Below are positions 9,166 to 18,294 of a stretch of 64,000 nucleotides of DNA, in pieces. How positions within the stretch are numbered: position 1 is the stretch's first letter; each line of letters starts with the position of its first letter. The notes below the pieces were generated by a model, which had not been told where the DNA came from, did not search any database, and saw only the letters and a program-made list of their open reading frames with translations. The position numbers and the translations under genes are program-made. Source of the stretch: Armatimonadota bacterium (lineage in GTDB: Bacteria > Armatimonadota > UBA5829 > DTJY01); NCBI GenBank assembly GCA_029907255.1, contig JARYMF010000002.1:186001-250000 (forward strand), written 5' to 3'.

Positions 9166-9370
9166 CGGCTACCTCCCTGAGTTTTTGCTGTTAGCTTGAT
9201 TTAGTTTAACAGAAGGGTGCAGTCTCAGCAATCCTGAACTTTTCGATATTTTAATCAAGCTGAACAAAGATGTTTTCTTGATGAGTAACAGGGTTCTGAA
9301 GGATAAACCAAAGATTCGACTAATCACCTTAAATGGTAAAGCTGCTACTTTAAAGCGAAGGGATGGAACT

Positions 9371-10519
9371 ATGGAAAAAGTTAGAATGGCAGTAATAGGC
9401 GTCGGCGGGATGGGAGCATATCACGCAAACTACCTGAGAGCTGGCGAAGTCAAAGGGGCAGAGCTCACAGCTGTATGCGATATTGACGAAAGCAAGCTGG
9501 CTAAGTGGTCAGACTTGCCAACTTTTAAAGATAGCAAAGAGCTGATTCGCTCTGGGCTGGTTGATGCGGTGCTAATTGCTACACCGCATTATGATCATAC
9601 GACCATTGGCATTGATGCCATGCAGCTGGGCATTCACGTTCTCACCGAGAAGCCGATTGCTGTGCACAAAGCTGATGCTGAGCGGATGATTGAGGCGCAA
9701 AAGGCAAAAAACGTTGTCTTTGCTGCAATGTTCCAAATGCGAACGGAGCCGCTGTGGAAAAAGATTAAGCAGCTAGTGGACAACGGCGAGCTGGGCGAAA
9801 TTGTTCGGATAAACTGGATCGTAACCGATTGGTTCCGAACAGAGGCATACTACGCCAGCGGTGGATGGCGCGCGACGTGGCGTGGCGAAGGTGGTGGAGT
9901 GCTACTTAACCAATGCCCACACAACCTAGATCTTCTGCAGTGGATATTTGGCATGCCATCCAGAATTCGAGCGTTCTGCAGATTTGGAGCATACCATGAC
10001 ATTGAAGTCGAAGACCAAGTCAGTGCCTACTTGGAATATCCCAACGGTGCAACTGGCGTGTTCATAACAAGCACGGGCGAAGCACCAGGAACGAATAGGC
10101 TGGAGGTTGCCGGCGATAGGGGTAAGCTCGTCTATGAAAACGGAAAGATATCTTTTACCAGGAACGAAGTTCTTGCATCCGAATTCCTCCGCACTTCACC
10201 AATGGCATTTGCAAAACCACCTATCTGGAATGTAGATATACCATTTAGTGGAGAGCGTGGTGGGCACAAAGTAATCACACAGAACTTTGTTGATGCAATA
10301 TTGACTGGCACGCCGCTTATTGCTCCGGCGGCTGAAGGCATCAATTCGGTTGAGATTGCGAATTGCATGCTTTATTCGACTTGGACCGATTCAACGGTAG
10401 AGCTTCCTCTTGATTCGGCGGCGTATGAGGCGGCGCTGAAGGAGCGAATTGCAACTTCGCGCTATGTAAAGAAAACAGTGGAGAAGGCAGAGGAAGATAT
10501 TACTACTTCATTCAAGTAG
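9371..10519 (+). CDS. Gfo/Idh/MocA family NAD(P)-dependent oxidoreductase
   Basis: The 382-residue protein starts with the Rossmann block 'VRMAVIGVGGMGAYHANYL', has 'LTEKPIAVHKADAERM' (the EKP motif) near residue 100, and a C-terminal sugar-oxidoreductase domain with 'GGVLLNQCPHNLDLLQWI'. It acts on sugars, inositols or related polyols by NAD(P)-linked oxidation; the exact substrate cannot be read from the sequence. The frame is open from 9278, but the Rossmann start and GGGATGG just before 9371 favour the ATG at 9371. It faces away from the DUF4091 gene, and a strong hairpin follows its stop. Confidence 0.85.
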   Translation: MEKVRMAVIGVGGMGAYHANYLRAGEVKGAELTAVCDIDESKLAKWSDLPTFKDSKELIRSGLVDAVLIATPHYDHTTIGIDAMQLGIHVLTEKPIAVHKADAERMIEAQKAKNVVFAAMFQMRTEPLWKKIKQLVDNGELGEIVRINWIVTDWFRTEAYYASGGWRATWRGEGGGVLLNQCPHNLDLLQWIFGMPSRIRAFCRFGAYHDIEVEDQVSAYLEYPNGATGVFITSTGEAPGTNRLEVAGDRGKLVYENGKISFTRNEVLASEFLRTSPMAFAKPPIWNVDIPFSGERGGHKVITQNFVDAILTGTPLIAPAAEGINSVEIANCMLYSTWTDSTVELPLDSAAYEAALKERIATSRYVKKTVEKAEEDITTSFK

Positions 10520-10523
10520 TTAG

Positions 10524-10580
10524 AAAAAGGGAGTGGCTAATCGGTGAAATAAAATTGTTCCAGCCGCTCCCTTTTCTAGC
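10524..10580 (+). terminator. Long hairpin terminator between convergent genes
   Basis: A 14-bp stem (AAAAGGGAGTGGCT with AGCCGCTCCCTTTT, one G-T pair) at about 10525-10538 and 10562-10575 encloses a 23-nt AT-rich loop. It is followed by T-rich sequence on the plus strand, and A-tracts at its 5' side give Ts on the minus strand, so it may act on both strands. It lies between the oxidoreductase and the convergent DinB-like gene. Confidence 0.75.
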
Positions 10581-10611
10581 TATTTTGTTTGTTGTAACGT
10601 CGAATCGGGTT

Positions 10612-11085
10612 TCAACCTTCTGCCCAGTGGAACTTTGAGTCGCCCAGTAGAAGCTGAATGTAATTAATCTGCCCATCATGGTATGTCATATGGTTTGCAG
10701 GCAAGAAGATTGCTTCATAAAGCGGGAAAACTGCTCCCCAGGGCATTGTTATCTGCTTTTCTAGGTCAGCCTCCGAGTGGCTGTCAATCGCCCGGCAGAC
10801 AATGTCGGCGCTGTCCTTCACCAATTGCCCAAGCTCAGTCAGTGTTGATGCCTTTCCAACGCGATCTGCGAACTCTTCTTCAAATTTGCCTGGTTTTTCG
10901 CCTCTGATTGAAGCAGCCATCTGAACGTTTGAGCATGCGATTTCCTTAAGAATATCGGCGGCAGTTTTCGCGCAACCTAATGCACACCAAGAGAGCTTTT
11001 CCGCGGGGATGTAACCAGAGTCTTTTACCAGTGTTTCGGCTTGATTTCTTATTAATTGTTTTGCAACTTCGAGAATTGATTTCAA
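10612..11085 (-). CDS. DinB-like four-helix protein
   Basis: A 157-residue all-helical protein; 'MTYHDGQINYIQLLLGD' near the C-terminus and an earlier 'CALGCAKTAADIL' segment fit the DinB/YfiT-like metal-binding four-helix fold. The His of 'TYHDGQ' fits the last metal ligand. Function is not known; some relatives are thiol transferases. The frame is open from 11181, but AAGGAGG sits 7 bases before a TTG at 11085, which gives the usual family length, so I chose the TTG start. Neighbours are a convergent terminator and the TSUP permease gene behind it. Confidence 0.72.
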   Translation of the reverse strand: MKSILEVAKQLIRNQAETLVKDSGYIPAEKLSWCALGCAKTAADILKEIACSNVQMAASIRGEKPGKFEEEFADRVGKASTLTELGQLVKDSADIVCRAIDSHSEADLEKQITMPWGAVFPLYEAIFLPANHMTYHDGQINYIQLLLGDSKFHWAEG

Positions 11086-11218
11086 AGTTCTCCCTCCTTT
11101 GTTATCTGTAGGCAACCGAAATTTTCGCTGTGATGTTTCGTTTTCCTTTAATATGCAAATTACTTTTGTTTTAGTTAGCACTTGGTGTTTTTTACCCGTT
11201 TGTTTTTTGCTTCTTTAC

Positions 11219-11989
11219 CTAACCTACTATTAATCTTAATGCTGCGATGCCCGCTAATACAAGGATGGCTGTGTTAAAAGCTCTCTGAGACATTCTAGGA
11301 AGTAGCCATTTGCCGATGAGGACGCCAGCCAAAACAGCAGGAAAAAGGGCAATATTAAACAAAAGCGAGCTGCCGGTAACAATTGGCTTTGTTGGATTAA
11401 TGGCAGTCAGCAAAAAGTAAATCGGGAGTTTTCCTACATTAATGATGAAGAAGTACCAGGCGATTGTGCCCATGAATTGCTCCTTGGGGAGCTTGTGTGC
11501 CATCAAGTAGATCTGCATGATAGGCCCGGCTGCGTTTGAAACTGTTGTCGCAAAGCCCGCTGATATTCCGGTGGAAGCTACTCCAATCGGCGATTTTGGA
11601 GTCAATTGCTCACCTAGAAATCGCTGTGCAAAATGAAGTGAGAGCATTATTAGTATCAGGCTTCCGATGACGATGTCGAGAATATCGCGGTCGGTCTTTA
11701 GCAACGCAAACTGCCAGAGTGCGATTGCCCCAACACCTACGCCAGCCACGACCCATGGCAGAAGTCCAACGAGCTTGTCCCACTGTGTATGTTTCTTATA
11801 CCAAATGACTGCAAAGACGTCGCCCATTATGAGCATCGGGAGCATTATTCCTATTGAAGGGCGCGAACCGAATGCTTGTGCAAGCATTGGGACAACTAGA
11901 ATTCCTATTCCAGGAATGCCGGTTTTCGATATCCCGACTAGTAAAGCTGCAGCTGCTCCAAAAATCCACTGCCAAGGTTCGAGATGCAC
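11219..11989 (-). CDS. TSUP (TauE/SafE) family membrane permease
   Basis: A 256-residue polytopic protein with about eight hydrophobic spans. It begins 'WQWIFGAAAALLVGISKTGIPG', the conserved N-terminal signature of TSUP permeases, and has a second repeat-like segment 'GVASTGISAGFATTVSNAAGP' at mid-length. TSUP members export or import organosulfonates, sulfite or related anions; the substrate here is not determined. It is followed on the same strand by the DinB-like gene at a distance of about 130 bases. Confidence 0.83.
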   Translation of the reverse strand: MHLEPWQWIFGAAAALLVGISKTGIPGIGILVVPMLAQAFGSRPSIGIMLPMLIMGDVFAVIWYKKHTQWDKLVGLLPWVVAGVGVGAIALWQFALLKTDRDILDIVIGSLILIMLSLHFAQRFLGEQLTPKSPIGVASTGISAGFATTVSNAAGPIMQIYLMAHKLPKEQFMGTIAWYFFIINVGKLPIYFLLTAINPTKPIVTGSSLLFNIALFPAVLAGVLIGKWLLPRMSQRAFNTAILVLAGIAALRLIVG

Positions 11990-12080
11990 GACTACGTTCC
12001 TTTCCAGCCATAAAGGGTAACTTCACAAGCCATTGTAAGCGGAGGCGGCCTTCAACAGCAAGTCAGTATATTCTCACTGC

Positions 12081-13220
12081 TTATGCCAGGATTTGGGAGC
12101 GCCCGTGAGTCCGATAGTACCTAAGGCCTTCCACCAGAGTTTTGATATTTTCCCACGGCGTGCCAGGAACGATAGAGCTGGATGCTCCTAGGAAAAGGCC
12201 GGTCTTCGGTCCTTTTTCGACCAGCCATGCGATTTCTCGTTTAATGTCTGATGGCTTTCCGAACGGCAGAGTCTTTGTTACTGAGACTCCAGCGATTATT
12301 ATGAGGTCCGAGCCGTCGCGCGCCTTCATGCGGCAAATACGCTCGTAGTCCATTCCGTCTTCATACTGAAATCCTTGGAAGCCGCGAAGACCAACATCAA
12401 GCAAGCGAGGCACCATTTCCATAAGATTGCCATCACAGTGCCAAATAAGGCGAACACCAACCTTAATTAAAGGCTCCAGACAGCGGGCGAAATGCGGAAA
12501 CCAAAGCCTATCGAGGGTTTCAATGCGAACAAGCGTGCCACGTGAATCCGCCATATCATGGTCCATGCGATAAAGCGGAGGCAGATTACCCTCGACATAA
12601 GCTCTTGCAGCTGCTTTATTGTTGAGTAGTGCGAGGTCTGCCTGTAGTGAAAAGTGTTTTTCCATTATCTCTGGATATAAGCCATACGCGGAAAAGTAGT
12701 GCACATAGCCGTAGGTTCCATATGCCAAGGTTGGAAAGCTTGCAAACCCATGGCCACTCTTAAGTATGGTGGGACCAAGGCGCTTTTGAATCGCATGCTC
12801 TCTTTCAATAATTTGTTTCGAACGTGCGTCCTCGTCAAAACTTGCCACCGCCGCTTGAAGTTTGGGGAAGACAAATTTTTCCATGTGCTCGACTACGGCT
12901 TCCGCAGAGTCAATCACCATCCCGTCAACAATCACTTCGTGCGCTCCAGTTGTTGCACCGAGATTGCGATTCTCATAGCCTTTATTGCCCATGGTGAGAG
13001 GATTGTCCCAAAGGTATTGGTCTAGTAGGCAAGTACCAATATTTCGCTGCATGGCAAGGTAGGTTTCTTCTGGATTCGCCATATACTCGCCGGGTTCAAC
13101 GCCAGCAAGGCGTTCGATATGGGAGTGCTCCATAATATGAAGCATCCAGCTTGGAATGCCCTTCGTCGGCTTTTGTAAGATTGTGTCGAGTGCAAGTTGT
13201 GCGCTTTGAGCCATTTTCAT
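12081..13220 (-). CDS. Uroporphyrinogen decarboxylase superfamily protein (methyltransferase-like)
   Basis: A 379-residue protein with the URO-D-type barrel, including 'RLIWHCDGNLMEMVPRLLDVGLRGFQGFQYEDGMD' broken into the usual 'HxDG' strand and following helix, and a C-terminal 'GLFLGASSSIVPGTPWENIKTLVEG'. This arrangement is commonest in the corrinoid-methyltransferase branch and the uncharacterised secondary URO-D group, not in true HemE. Residues normally lining the porphyrin pocket in HemE are not evident. It stands alone, with the TSUP gene about 90 bases downstream. A link to a corrinoid substrate is a guess based on family relatives. Confidence 0.75.
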   Translation of the reverse strand: MKMAQSAQLALDTILQKPTKGIPSWMLHIMEHSHIERLAGVEPGEYMANPEETYLAMQRNIGTCLLDQYLWDNPLTMGNKGYENRNLGATTGAHEVIVDGMVIDSAEAVVEHMEKFVFPKLQAAVASFDEDARSKQIIEREHAIQKRLGPTILKSGHGFASFPTLAYGTYGYVHYFSAYGLYPEIMEKHFSLQADLALLNNKAAARAYVEGNLPPLYRMDHDMADSRGTLVRIETLDRLWFPHFARCLEPLIKVGVRLIWHCDGNLMEMVPRLLDVGLRGFQGFQYEDGMDYERICRMKARDGSDLIIIAGVSVTKTLPFGKPSDIKREIAWLVEKGPKTGLFLGASSSIVPGTPWENIKTLVEGLRYYRTHGRSQILA

Positions 13221-13673
13221 GCTTTTAGTTTCGTAGATATCAGCTTATCTAGCTTTTGATTTAACTGGCGCTTAAGGCGAACTTTTGGATCATTTCAGCG
13301 AATTTTATGAAGGCTTTTCATCTTTTAGTATATTTGGAATGTACTCTAATCGCAAGGTATCTAGTGATAATATCAAGTTAGACATGATTTCCGAACGCAA
13401 TCGCAAATTGCAAGCATTTGCTAAGTCGGTTGGATGCCTATCACCACATGTTGTAGCTACCCATTAGAGGCTTATTTCGGCGGCATAAGCATAATTGCTT
13501 ATACAAATTATACAAACTTGCGACTGCTCTTTACGTTTCCAACTTGAGAAAATTGCTCCTAATGGCTGTTATTGCTTGGGCTTCAAGGTGTTTCTCGAAT
13601 AAATGTTTGTAGCGATAAGCAGTAACTTTCTTGTAACGAGGGGTGAAAAAGTATAAATATTTCACAGCAAGTA
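13221..13673. other. AT-rich intergenic region between divergent genes
   Basis: This 450-base stretch separates the minus-strand URO-D-like gene from aroA. It contains a 7-bp inverted repeat (ATAAGCA/TGCTTAT with a 4-nt loop, 13485-13502). An open frame at 13285-13467 shows no recognisable domain or ribosome site, so I do not annotate it. No RNA gene or repeat array is seen. Confidence 0.5.
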
Positions 13674-13702
13674 TTGACATTGCACCTCTGCTTTGTTATA
13701 CT
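13674..13702 (+). promoter_or_regulatory. Sigma-70-type promoter of the aro operon
   Basis: TTGACA (13674-13679) and TATACT (13697-13702) are separated by exactly 17 bases. That is a full-consensus -35 and a 5/6 -10, about 45 bases before the aroA start. It would start transcription near 13709. Confidence 0.85.
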
Positions 13703-13749
13703 TAGTGTCCAATTAAAACACGAGGAATTGTATTGCGGAGCACCATGCT

Positions 13750-15021
13750 TTGAAGCTGGTTATCGAAAAATCAAAGCTTGGAGGCCAAGTACTTATCCCA
13801 GCCTCGAAGTCGCATACTATCCGAGCTGTAGCTATTGCCTCGCTTGCACACGGAACTAGTTTTTTGCGAAATCCCCTGTCTTCCTCAGACACGCTTGCGG
13901 CTGTAGATGTTTATCGCAGGCTTGGAGCCGATATCACCACAGGTAATGAGTGGATTGTCAAAGGGACAGGCGCAAAGCTTAACATACCTGACGATATTCT
14001 CAATGTGGCTAATTCGGGTACAACGCTTCACATATCAATGGGCACTGCGGCGTTAATTGATGGCTACAGTGTGTTCACCGGCGACTCACAAATAAGAAGC
14101 AGGCCGTCTGGTCCGTTAGTTGATGCACTTAATCAACTTGGTGCCCAGGCATTTTCGACGCGCGGAAATGGTTGTCCCCCTGTGGTGATAAGAGGACGGA
14201 TGCAGGGAGGCAAGGTTAATTTAGATGGGAGCAAGAGCTCGCAATATCTTACCAGCCTCTTGATTAACTGCCCACTAGTATCATCAGATACAGAAATTTT
14301 TGTTAGCAACGCTGTTGAAACGCCGTATATCGAAATGACGCTTGGTTGGCTAGATGAGCAGGGGATACGCTATGAGCGTGAAGGCTTTGAACGATTCCGT
14401 ATACAAGGTGGGCAAGAATATCGTGCTTTTGAGAAAGGCATCCCGGGAGATTTTTCCTCTGCGGCATTTTTCCTATGTGCCGCAGCAATAACCAGTTCTG
14501 AGCTTACCCTCCTGGGACTTGATATAAATGATTCCCAAGGAGATAAGGCAGTCTTAGATATGCTTAGTAAAATGGGTGCTGAGGTCCAAGTTGTCCAGGA
14601 GGGAATTTGTATTCGTGGAGGTGATCTTCAAGGCAAAGAGTTCGACTTAAATGCAACTCCTGATTTGCTCCCGGCAATGGCGGTGACTGCATGCTTCGCA
14701 CATGGTACGACAAGATTGGTAAATGTTTCTCAGGCGCGGCACAAGGAAACCGACCGAATCAGGGTGATGTGCGAAGAGCTCAGCAAAATGGGTGCGGAAA
14801 TAAAAGAATTGCCTGATGGCCTTGAGATTGTTGGTAGGCCGCTCCATGGTGCGGTTGTTAATGGGCATAGTGATCATCGAGTCGTAATGGCGCTTGCGGT
14901 TGCAGGACTTGCCGCGGAAGGGGAAACAGAAGTTGACACCGCTGAGGCAGTCAGCGTCACATTCCCAAACTTTGTGGAATTGATGCGAGCTGTAGGCGCA
15001 AACATAATTAAGAAAGCATAA
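13750..15021 (+). CDS. aroA: 3-phosphoshikimate 1-carboxyvinyltransferase (EPSP synthase)
   Basis: A 423-residue EPSP synthase. It has 'LIPASKSHTIRAVAIASLA' near residue 16, 'NSGTTLHISMG' about 90, 'DGSKSSQYLTSLL' about 160 and 'PDLLPAMAVTACFA'/'HRVVMALAVAG' in the C-terminal half. It transfers enolpyruvate from PEP to shikimate 3-phosphate in the cytosolic aromatic amino acid pathway. Initiation is at a TTG with GGAG about 10 bases upstream; an ATG five bases earlier runs straight into a stop. It leads the operon aroA-aroC-epimerase-aroB. Confidence 0.95.
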   Translation: MKLVIEKSKLGGQVLIPASKSHTIRAVAIASLAHGTSFLRNPLSSSDTLAAVDVYRRLGADITTGNEWIVKGTGAKLNIPDDILNVANSGTTLHISMGTAALIDGYSVFTGDSQIRSRPSGPLVDALNQLGAQAFSTRGNGCPPVVIRGRMQGGKVNLDGSKSSQYLTSLLINCPLVSSDTEIFVSNAVETPYIEMTLGWLDEQGIRYEREGFERFRIQGGQEYRAFEKGIPGDFSSAAFFLCAAAITSSELTLLGLDINDSQGDKAVLDMLSKMGAEVQVVQEGICIRGGDLQGKEFDLNATPDLLPAMAVTACFAHGTTRLVNVSQARHKETDRIRVMCEELSKMGAEIKELPDGLEIVGRPLHGAVVNGHSDHRVVMALAVAGLAAEGETEVDTAEAVSVTFPNFVELMRAVGANIIKKA

Positions 15022-15039
15022 AATGAGGAGGTATCTATA

Positions 15040-16167
15040 TTGGTAGGAAATACGTTTGGAAGGCTCTTCAGAGTAACAGCGTGTGGAGAGTCCTATGGAG
15101 ACGCGCTACTCTGTATTGTTGACGGCGTCCCAGCTGGAATGGAGTTGAGCGATTCCGATATTCAAAAGGAGCTCGACCGGCGTCGCCCCGGCCAGTCGCC
15201 CATTGATTCTCCACGCAAGGAAACTGACCAGGTCAAGATTGTCGCTGGCTTGCTTGAAGGCAAAACAACAGGTGCCCCAGTGGGCATGATTATTTACAAC
15301 GTTGATCGCCAGCCCATACATGTTCAACAGTATCGCGATGTAAAAAATCTTATTCGACCAGGTCATGCCGAATACACTTATTTTATTAAGTACGGAGAGT
15401 ACGCCGACTGGTGTGGCGCAGGTCGTGCGAGCGGCAGAGAGACTTGCATGAGGGTGGCGGCAGGCGCCTTGGCAAAGAAGATTCTCGCAACTGAAGGCAT
15501 CAAGGTTGTCGGCTACACAAAGGCATGCATGGGGATAGAGGCGAAGAACATTCCGCCTTTTGAGAAGATTGAAGAAGAGGCGCGGAAGAATATAATCGTC
15601 TGCCCTGACCAAGAAGCTGCTGAGAAAATGATTGCCCGAGTATTGGAGATTAAAGAGGAAGGCGAGACCGCTGGGGGAATCATTGAAGTTATTGCGCGCG
15701 GGGTGCCGCCTGGTCTTGGCGAGCCTGTATTCGACAAGCTTAGCGCATGCCTTGCCCATGCCCTTATGAGCATTGGTGCAATTAAGGGTTTGGAATTTGG
15801 AGCAGGGTTCAAAGTTGCTGAGATGAAAGGCTCAGAGTGCAATGATTTCCCATATCTTGATGAAAATGGCCGGGTTCGCTTCCGAACAAACAATGCAGGC
15901 GGGATGCTCGGCGGCATTTCGAATGGCGAGGATATCGTTGCACGCCTTGCGGTGAAGCCAACGCCCACTGTCTCTGTCGCCCAGCCCTCAATTGATATGG
16001 AGAAAATGGAGGAAACAACTCTTGGGGCGATAACGCGGCGAGACCCGACGCTTCTATCGCGCATTATTCCAGTCGCTGAGGCTATGATGGCAATTACGTT
16101 GGTCGACCATCTGATGATGTGGCGTGGCTATGATAGCCTTCAGAAGTTCGAACATAAGTGGAAATAA
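15040..16167 (+). CDS. aroC: Chorismate synthase
   Basis: A 375-residue chorismate synthase. The N-terminal 'GRLFRVTACGESYGDALLCIVDGVP' includes the family's Gly-Glu/His-Ser block (here Glu in place of the more usual His, a common variant). 'RPGQSP', 'RPGHAEYTYFIKYG' and 'GRASGRETCMRVAAGALAKK' follow. It makes chorismate from EPSP with reduced FMN. The TTG start has GAGGAGGT 8 bases upstream, 18 bases after aroA. The substitution in the N-terminal block deserves checking against a structural alignment. Confidence 0.94.
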   Translation: MVGNTFGRLFRVTACGESYGDALLCIVDGVPAGMELSDSDIQKELDRRRPGQSPIDSPRKETDQVKIVAGLLEGKTTGAPVGMIIYNVDRQPIHVQQYRDVKNLIRPGHAEYTYFIKYGEYADWCGAGRASGRETCMRVAAGALAKKILATEGIKVVGYTKACMGIEAKNIPPFEKIEEEARKNIIVCPDQEAAEKMIARVLEIKEEGETAGGIIEVIARGVPPGLGEPVFDKLSACLAHALMSIGAIKGLEFGAGFKVAEMKGSECNDFPYLDENGRVRFRTNNAGGMLGGISNGEDIVARLAVKPTPTVSVAQPSIDMEKMEETTLGAITRRDPTLLSRIIPVAEAMMAITLVDHLMMWRGYDSLQKFEHKWK

Positions 16168-16217
16168 AGTTTAATACGATTGCGCTGTAAGGTATCACAA
16201 TCCGGCAAGGCGTGCTC

Positions 16218-17153
16218 ATGAGGATAGCAGTAATAGGCGGAACTGGGCATATCGGGCGGTTTCTGTGCGGCATGCTCCTGAAAAATGGACATGAGCTTGT
16301 TATTATTCACTCAGGAAGGACGCCTGTTCGTGATCCGGAAATTGCAGAGAAGTCGCTTGTTGTTACTTTGCGGTACCATGATATGTTGGCGGATGGAACC
16401 TTTGCATCTCTCATAGCCGACCAACATATCGAGGTAGTCATTGATATTTTGCAGGGTGACATTCAGCGAGTATATGCCGATTGCCTAAGCACCAAAGTTG
16501 AGCATCTGATTGCTTGTGGTTCAGTTTGGATGTACGGACGGCCAAAAGTCGTGCCAACTCCGGAAGTAGCGCAAACCGAGTGTCCGTTCGAAGGTTACCG
16601 CCGGCGATATGCAGAGTTACTCGCCACCATTGAAGTAGCTCGGCAGGATGGCATACCTGTAACGGCAATAATGCCGCCGAATATTTGTGGGCCAGGAAAA
16701 GTGCCACTGGAGTGCAGTGGCGGCCGCTCAATCGAAGTCCACAAAGCCCATCGGCGCGGTGAACCAGTAATCTTGCCTTTTCCAGGCACAAATCTTATTG
16801 GGCCCTGCGACGCAGAAGACGTCGCCCAGGGTTTCTTGTGCGCTGTGGAAAATAGAAGAGCGGCGGCATTTGAGATATTTAATGTGGGTTCTGCTTATGC
16901 TCTGACGGCGGAGAAGTTCGTAAAAACCTATGAAGAAATTTATAAAACAACTATCCCAATCGAATACGTAAGCCCTGAGATATACGCCAGGGACATATCG
17001 CCCAGTATCAGTGCAAATTTCCATTTCCTCGAACACATGTGCCCTGATATCTCGAAGATATCTTCCAGATTGGGATATAAGCCATTATATACGCCGGAAG
17101 AAACAATGGAACGGGCAGTCAAATGGATGAATGACGAAGGATTTTTTGATTGA
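16218..17153 (+). CDS. NAD-dependent epimerase/dehydratase family protein
   Basis: A roughly 311-residue short-chain dehydrogenase-type protein with the glycine-rich 'IAVIGGTGHIGRFL' at the N-terminus and a C-terminal domain resembling nucleotide-sugar epimerases ('GPCDAEDVAQGFLCAVENR', 'FNVGSAYALTAEKF'). The Tyr-x3-Lys catalytic pair is not obvious; 'YRRRYAELLA' lies at the place where it would be, with Arg in place of Lys. The GTG six bases upstream of the chosen ATG is a possible start, but AAGG lies 8 bases before the ATG. It is lodged inside the aro operon, between aroC and aroB. No link to the shikimate route can be shown. Confidence 0.7.
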   Translation: MRIAVIGGTGHIGRFLCGMLLKNGHELVIIHSGRTPVRDPEIAEKSLVVTLRYHDMLADGTFASLIADQHIEVVIDILQGDIQRVYADCLSTKVEHLIACGSVWMYGRPKVVPTPEVAQTECPFEGYRRRYAELLATIEVARQDGIPVTAIMPPNICGPGKVPLECSGGRSIEVHKAHRRGEPVILPFPGTNLIGPCDAEDVAQGFLCAVENRRAAAFEIFNVGSAYALTAEKFVKTYEEIYKTTIPIEYVSPEIYARDISPSISANFHFLEHMCPDISKISSRLGYKPLYTPEETMERAVKWMNDEGFFD

Positions 17154-17154
17154 A

Positions 17155-18294
17155 ATGGCCAATGCGATTAAGTTGCAAATTAAGCTTGGCGAACGCAGCT
17201 ATGATATACATATCTCCTACGGTCTTCTCGACAAGGCTGGAGAGCTAATCGCCTCCGTTTGCAAAGGCAAAAAGGCGGCAATCGTTACAAATCCTAAAGT
17301 TGGCAGCCTGTATGCTGGTCGCCTAGCAGATAGTCTCAATGTGGCAGGCGTTGAGTCTCATATAATCACCATTCCTGCTGGCGAGCGCTATAAGAACCTT
17401 AACACTGTCCAGAGAGTTTATAACCGCTTGCTAGACTGCCGAATTGACCGCACCGGTATGGTAATTGGCCTCGGGGGTGGCGTTATTGGAGACCTTGCGG
17501 GTTTCGTCGCCGCAACATACCTCCGAGGCGTAGATTTTGTTCAGGTCCCAACCTCACTGCTTGCACAGGTGGATGCTAGCGTTGGTGGAAAGGTTGGCGT
17601 TGATTTGCCCCGGGGCAAGAACCTTGTTGGAGCATTCTACCAACCGAAAATAGTCATCATTGATACAGCAACTTTGTCTACCCTTCCTCCAAGAGAGCTC
17701 CGCACTGGCCTAGCCGAAATAATCAAACATGGGATAATTCTTGATAGTAGCTATTTTTCTTTTGTCGAAGCCGAACTGCCCATGATTAAGCGTCTGGAGC
17801 CAGAGTCAATTATGCGTGCGGTAGCTGGTTCGTGCCAAATCAAAGCTCGTGTCGTTGAGCAAGATGAGCGCGAATCTGGCTTGCGGGCAATACTTAACTT
17901 TGGCCATACGGTTGGTCATGCTTTAGAAGCGATTACTGGCTATAAGACATATAGACACGGCGAGGCCGTCGCTATTGGGATGGTTACAGCAACTATTATC
18001 TCTGCGAAGATGGGTCTTATTGACAAGCAAGTAGTTGATGCGATTTCAAAAGTAATTCAAAAAGCAGGTTTGCCATTAAAACCGAGGGATGAAATTAGCA
18101 GTTCGAATCTTTTAGAGGTAATGAAACTTGACAAGAAGGTTATCCAAGAGCGACTAAGATTTGTGCTTATCAAAGGCATCGGGTCTGCTTTTGTCTCGGA
18201 TGAGGTAACGCCAAAAGTATTGATGGACGCACTTGAAGAACAAAAGAGGCTTTCTGCGAAAGGCTCGAGTTTAGGGAAAAATGAACAATCTTAA
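17155..18294 (+). CDS. aroB: 3-dehydroquinate synthase
   Basis: A roughly 379-residue AroB. Family blocks include 'GLGGGVIGDLAGFVAATYLRG', 'QVPTSLLAQVDASVGGKVG' and 'LNFGHTVGHALE', the last carrying metal-binding His residues. It converts DAHP to 3-dehydroquinate using NAD and a divalent metal. The open frame extends back to 17131 within the preceding gene. I chose ATG 17155, where the canonical 'KLQIKLGERSYDIHI' N-terminus begins. A TTG at 17146 preceded by AAGGA is another option, so the start is uncertain by a few residues. It is last of the four-gene operon. Confidence 0.92.
   Translation: MANAIKLQIKLGERSYDIHISYGLLDKAGELIASVCKGKKAAIVTNPKVGSLYAGRLADSLNVAGVESHIITIPAGERYKNLNTVQRVYNRLLDCRIDRTGMVIGLGGGVIGDLAGFVAATYLRGVDFVQVPTSLLAQVDASVGGKVGVDLPRGKNLVGAFYQPKIVIIDTATLSTLPPRELRTGLAEIIKHGIILDSSYFSFVEAELPMIKRLEPESIMRAVAGSCQIKARVVEQDERESGLRAILNFGHTVGHALEAITGYKTYRHGEAVAIGMVTATIISAKMGLIDKQVVDAISKVIQKAGLPLKPRDEISSSNLLEVMKLDKKVIQERLRFVLIKGIGSAFVSDEVTPKVLMDALEEQKRLSAKGSSLGKNEQS

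Noticed and set aside
13285-13467. A 60-residue open frame in the gap before aroA
   Set aside because: No ribosome site, no domain and AT-rich surroundings; not supported as a gene.
15106-15759. A 217-residue minus-strand frame inside aroC
   Set aside because: The plus strand encodes an unmistakable chorismate synthase across the whole stretch.
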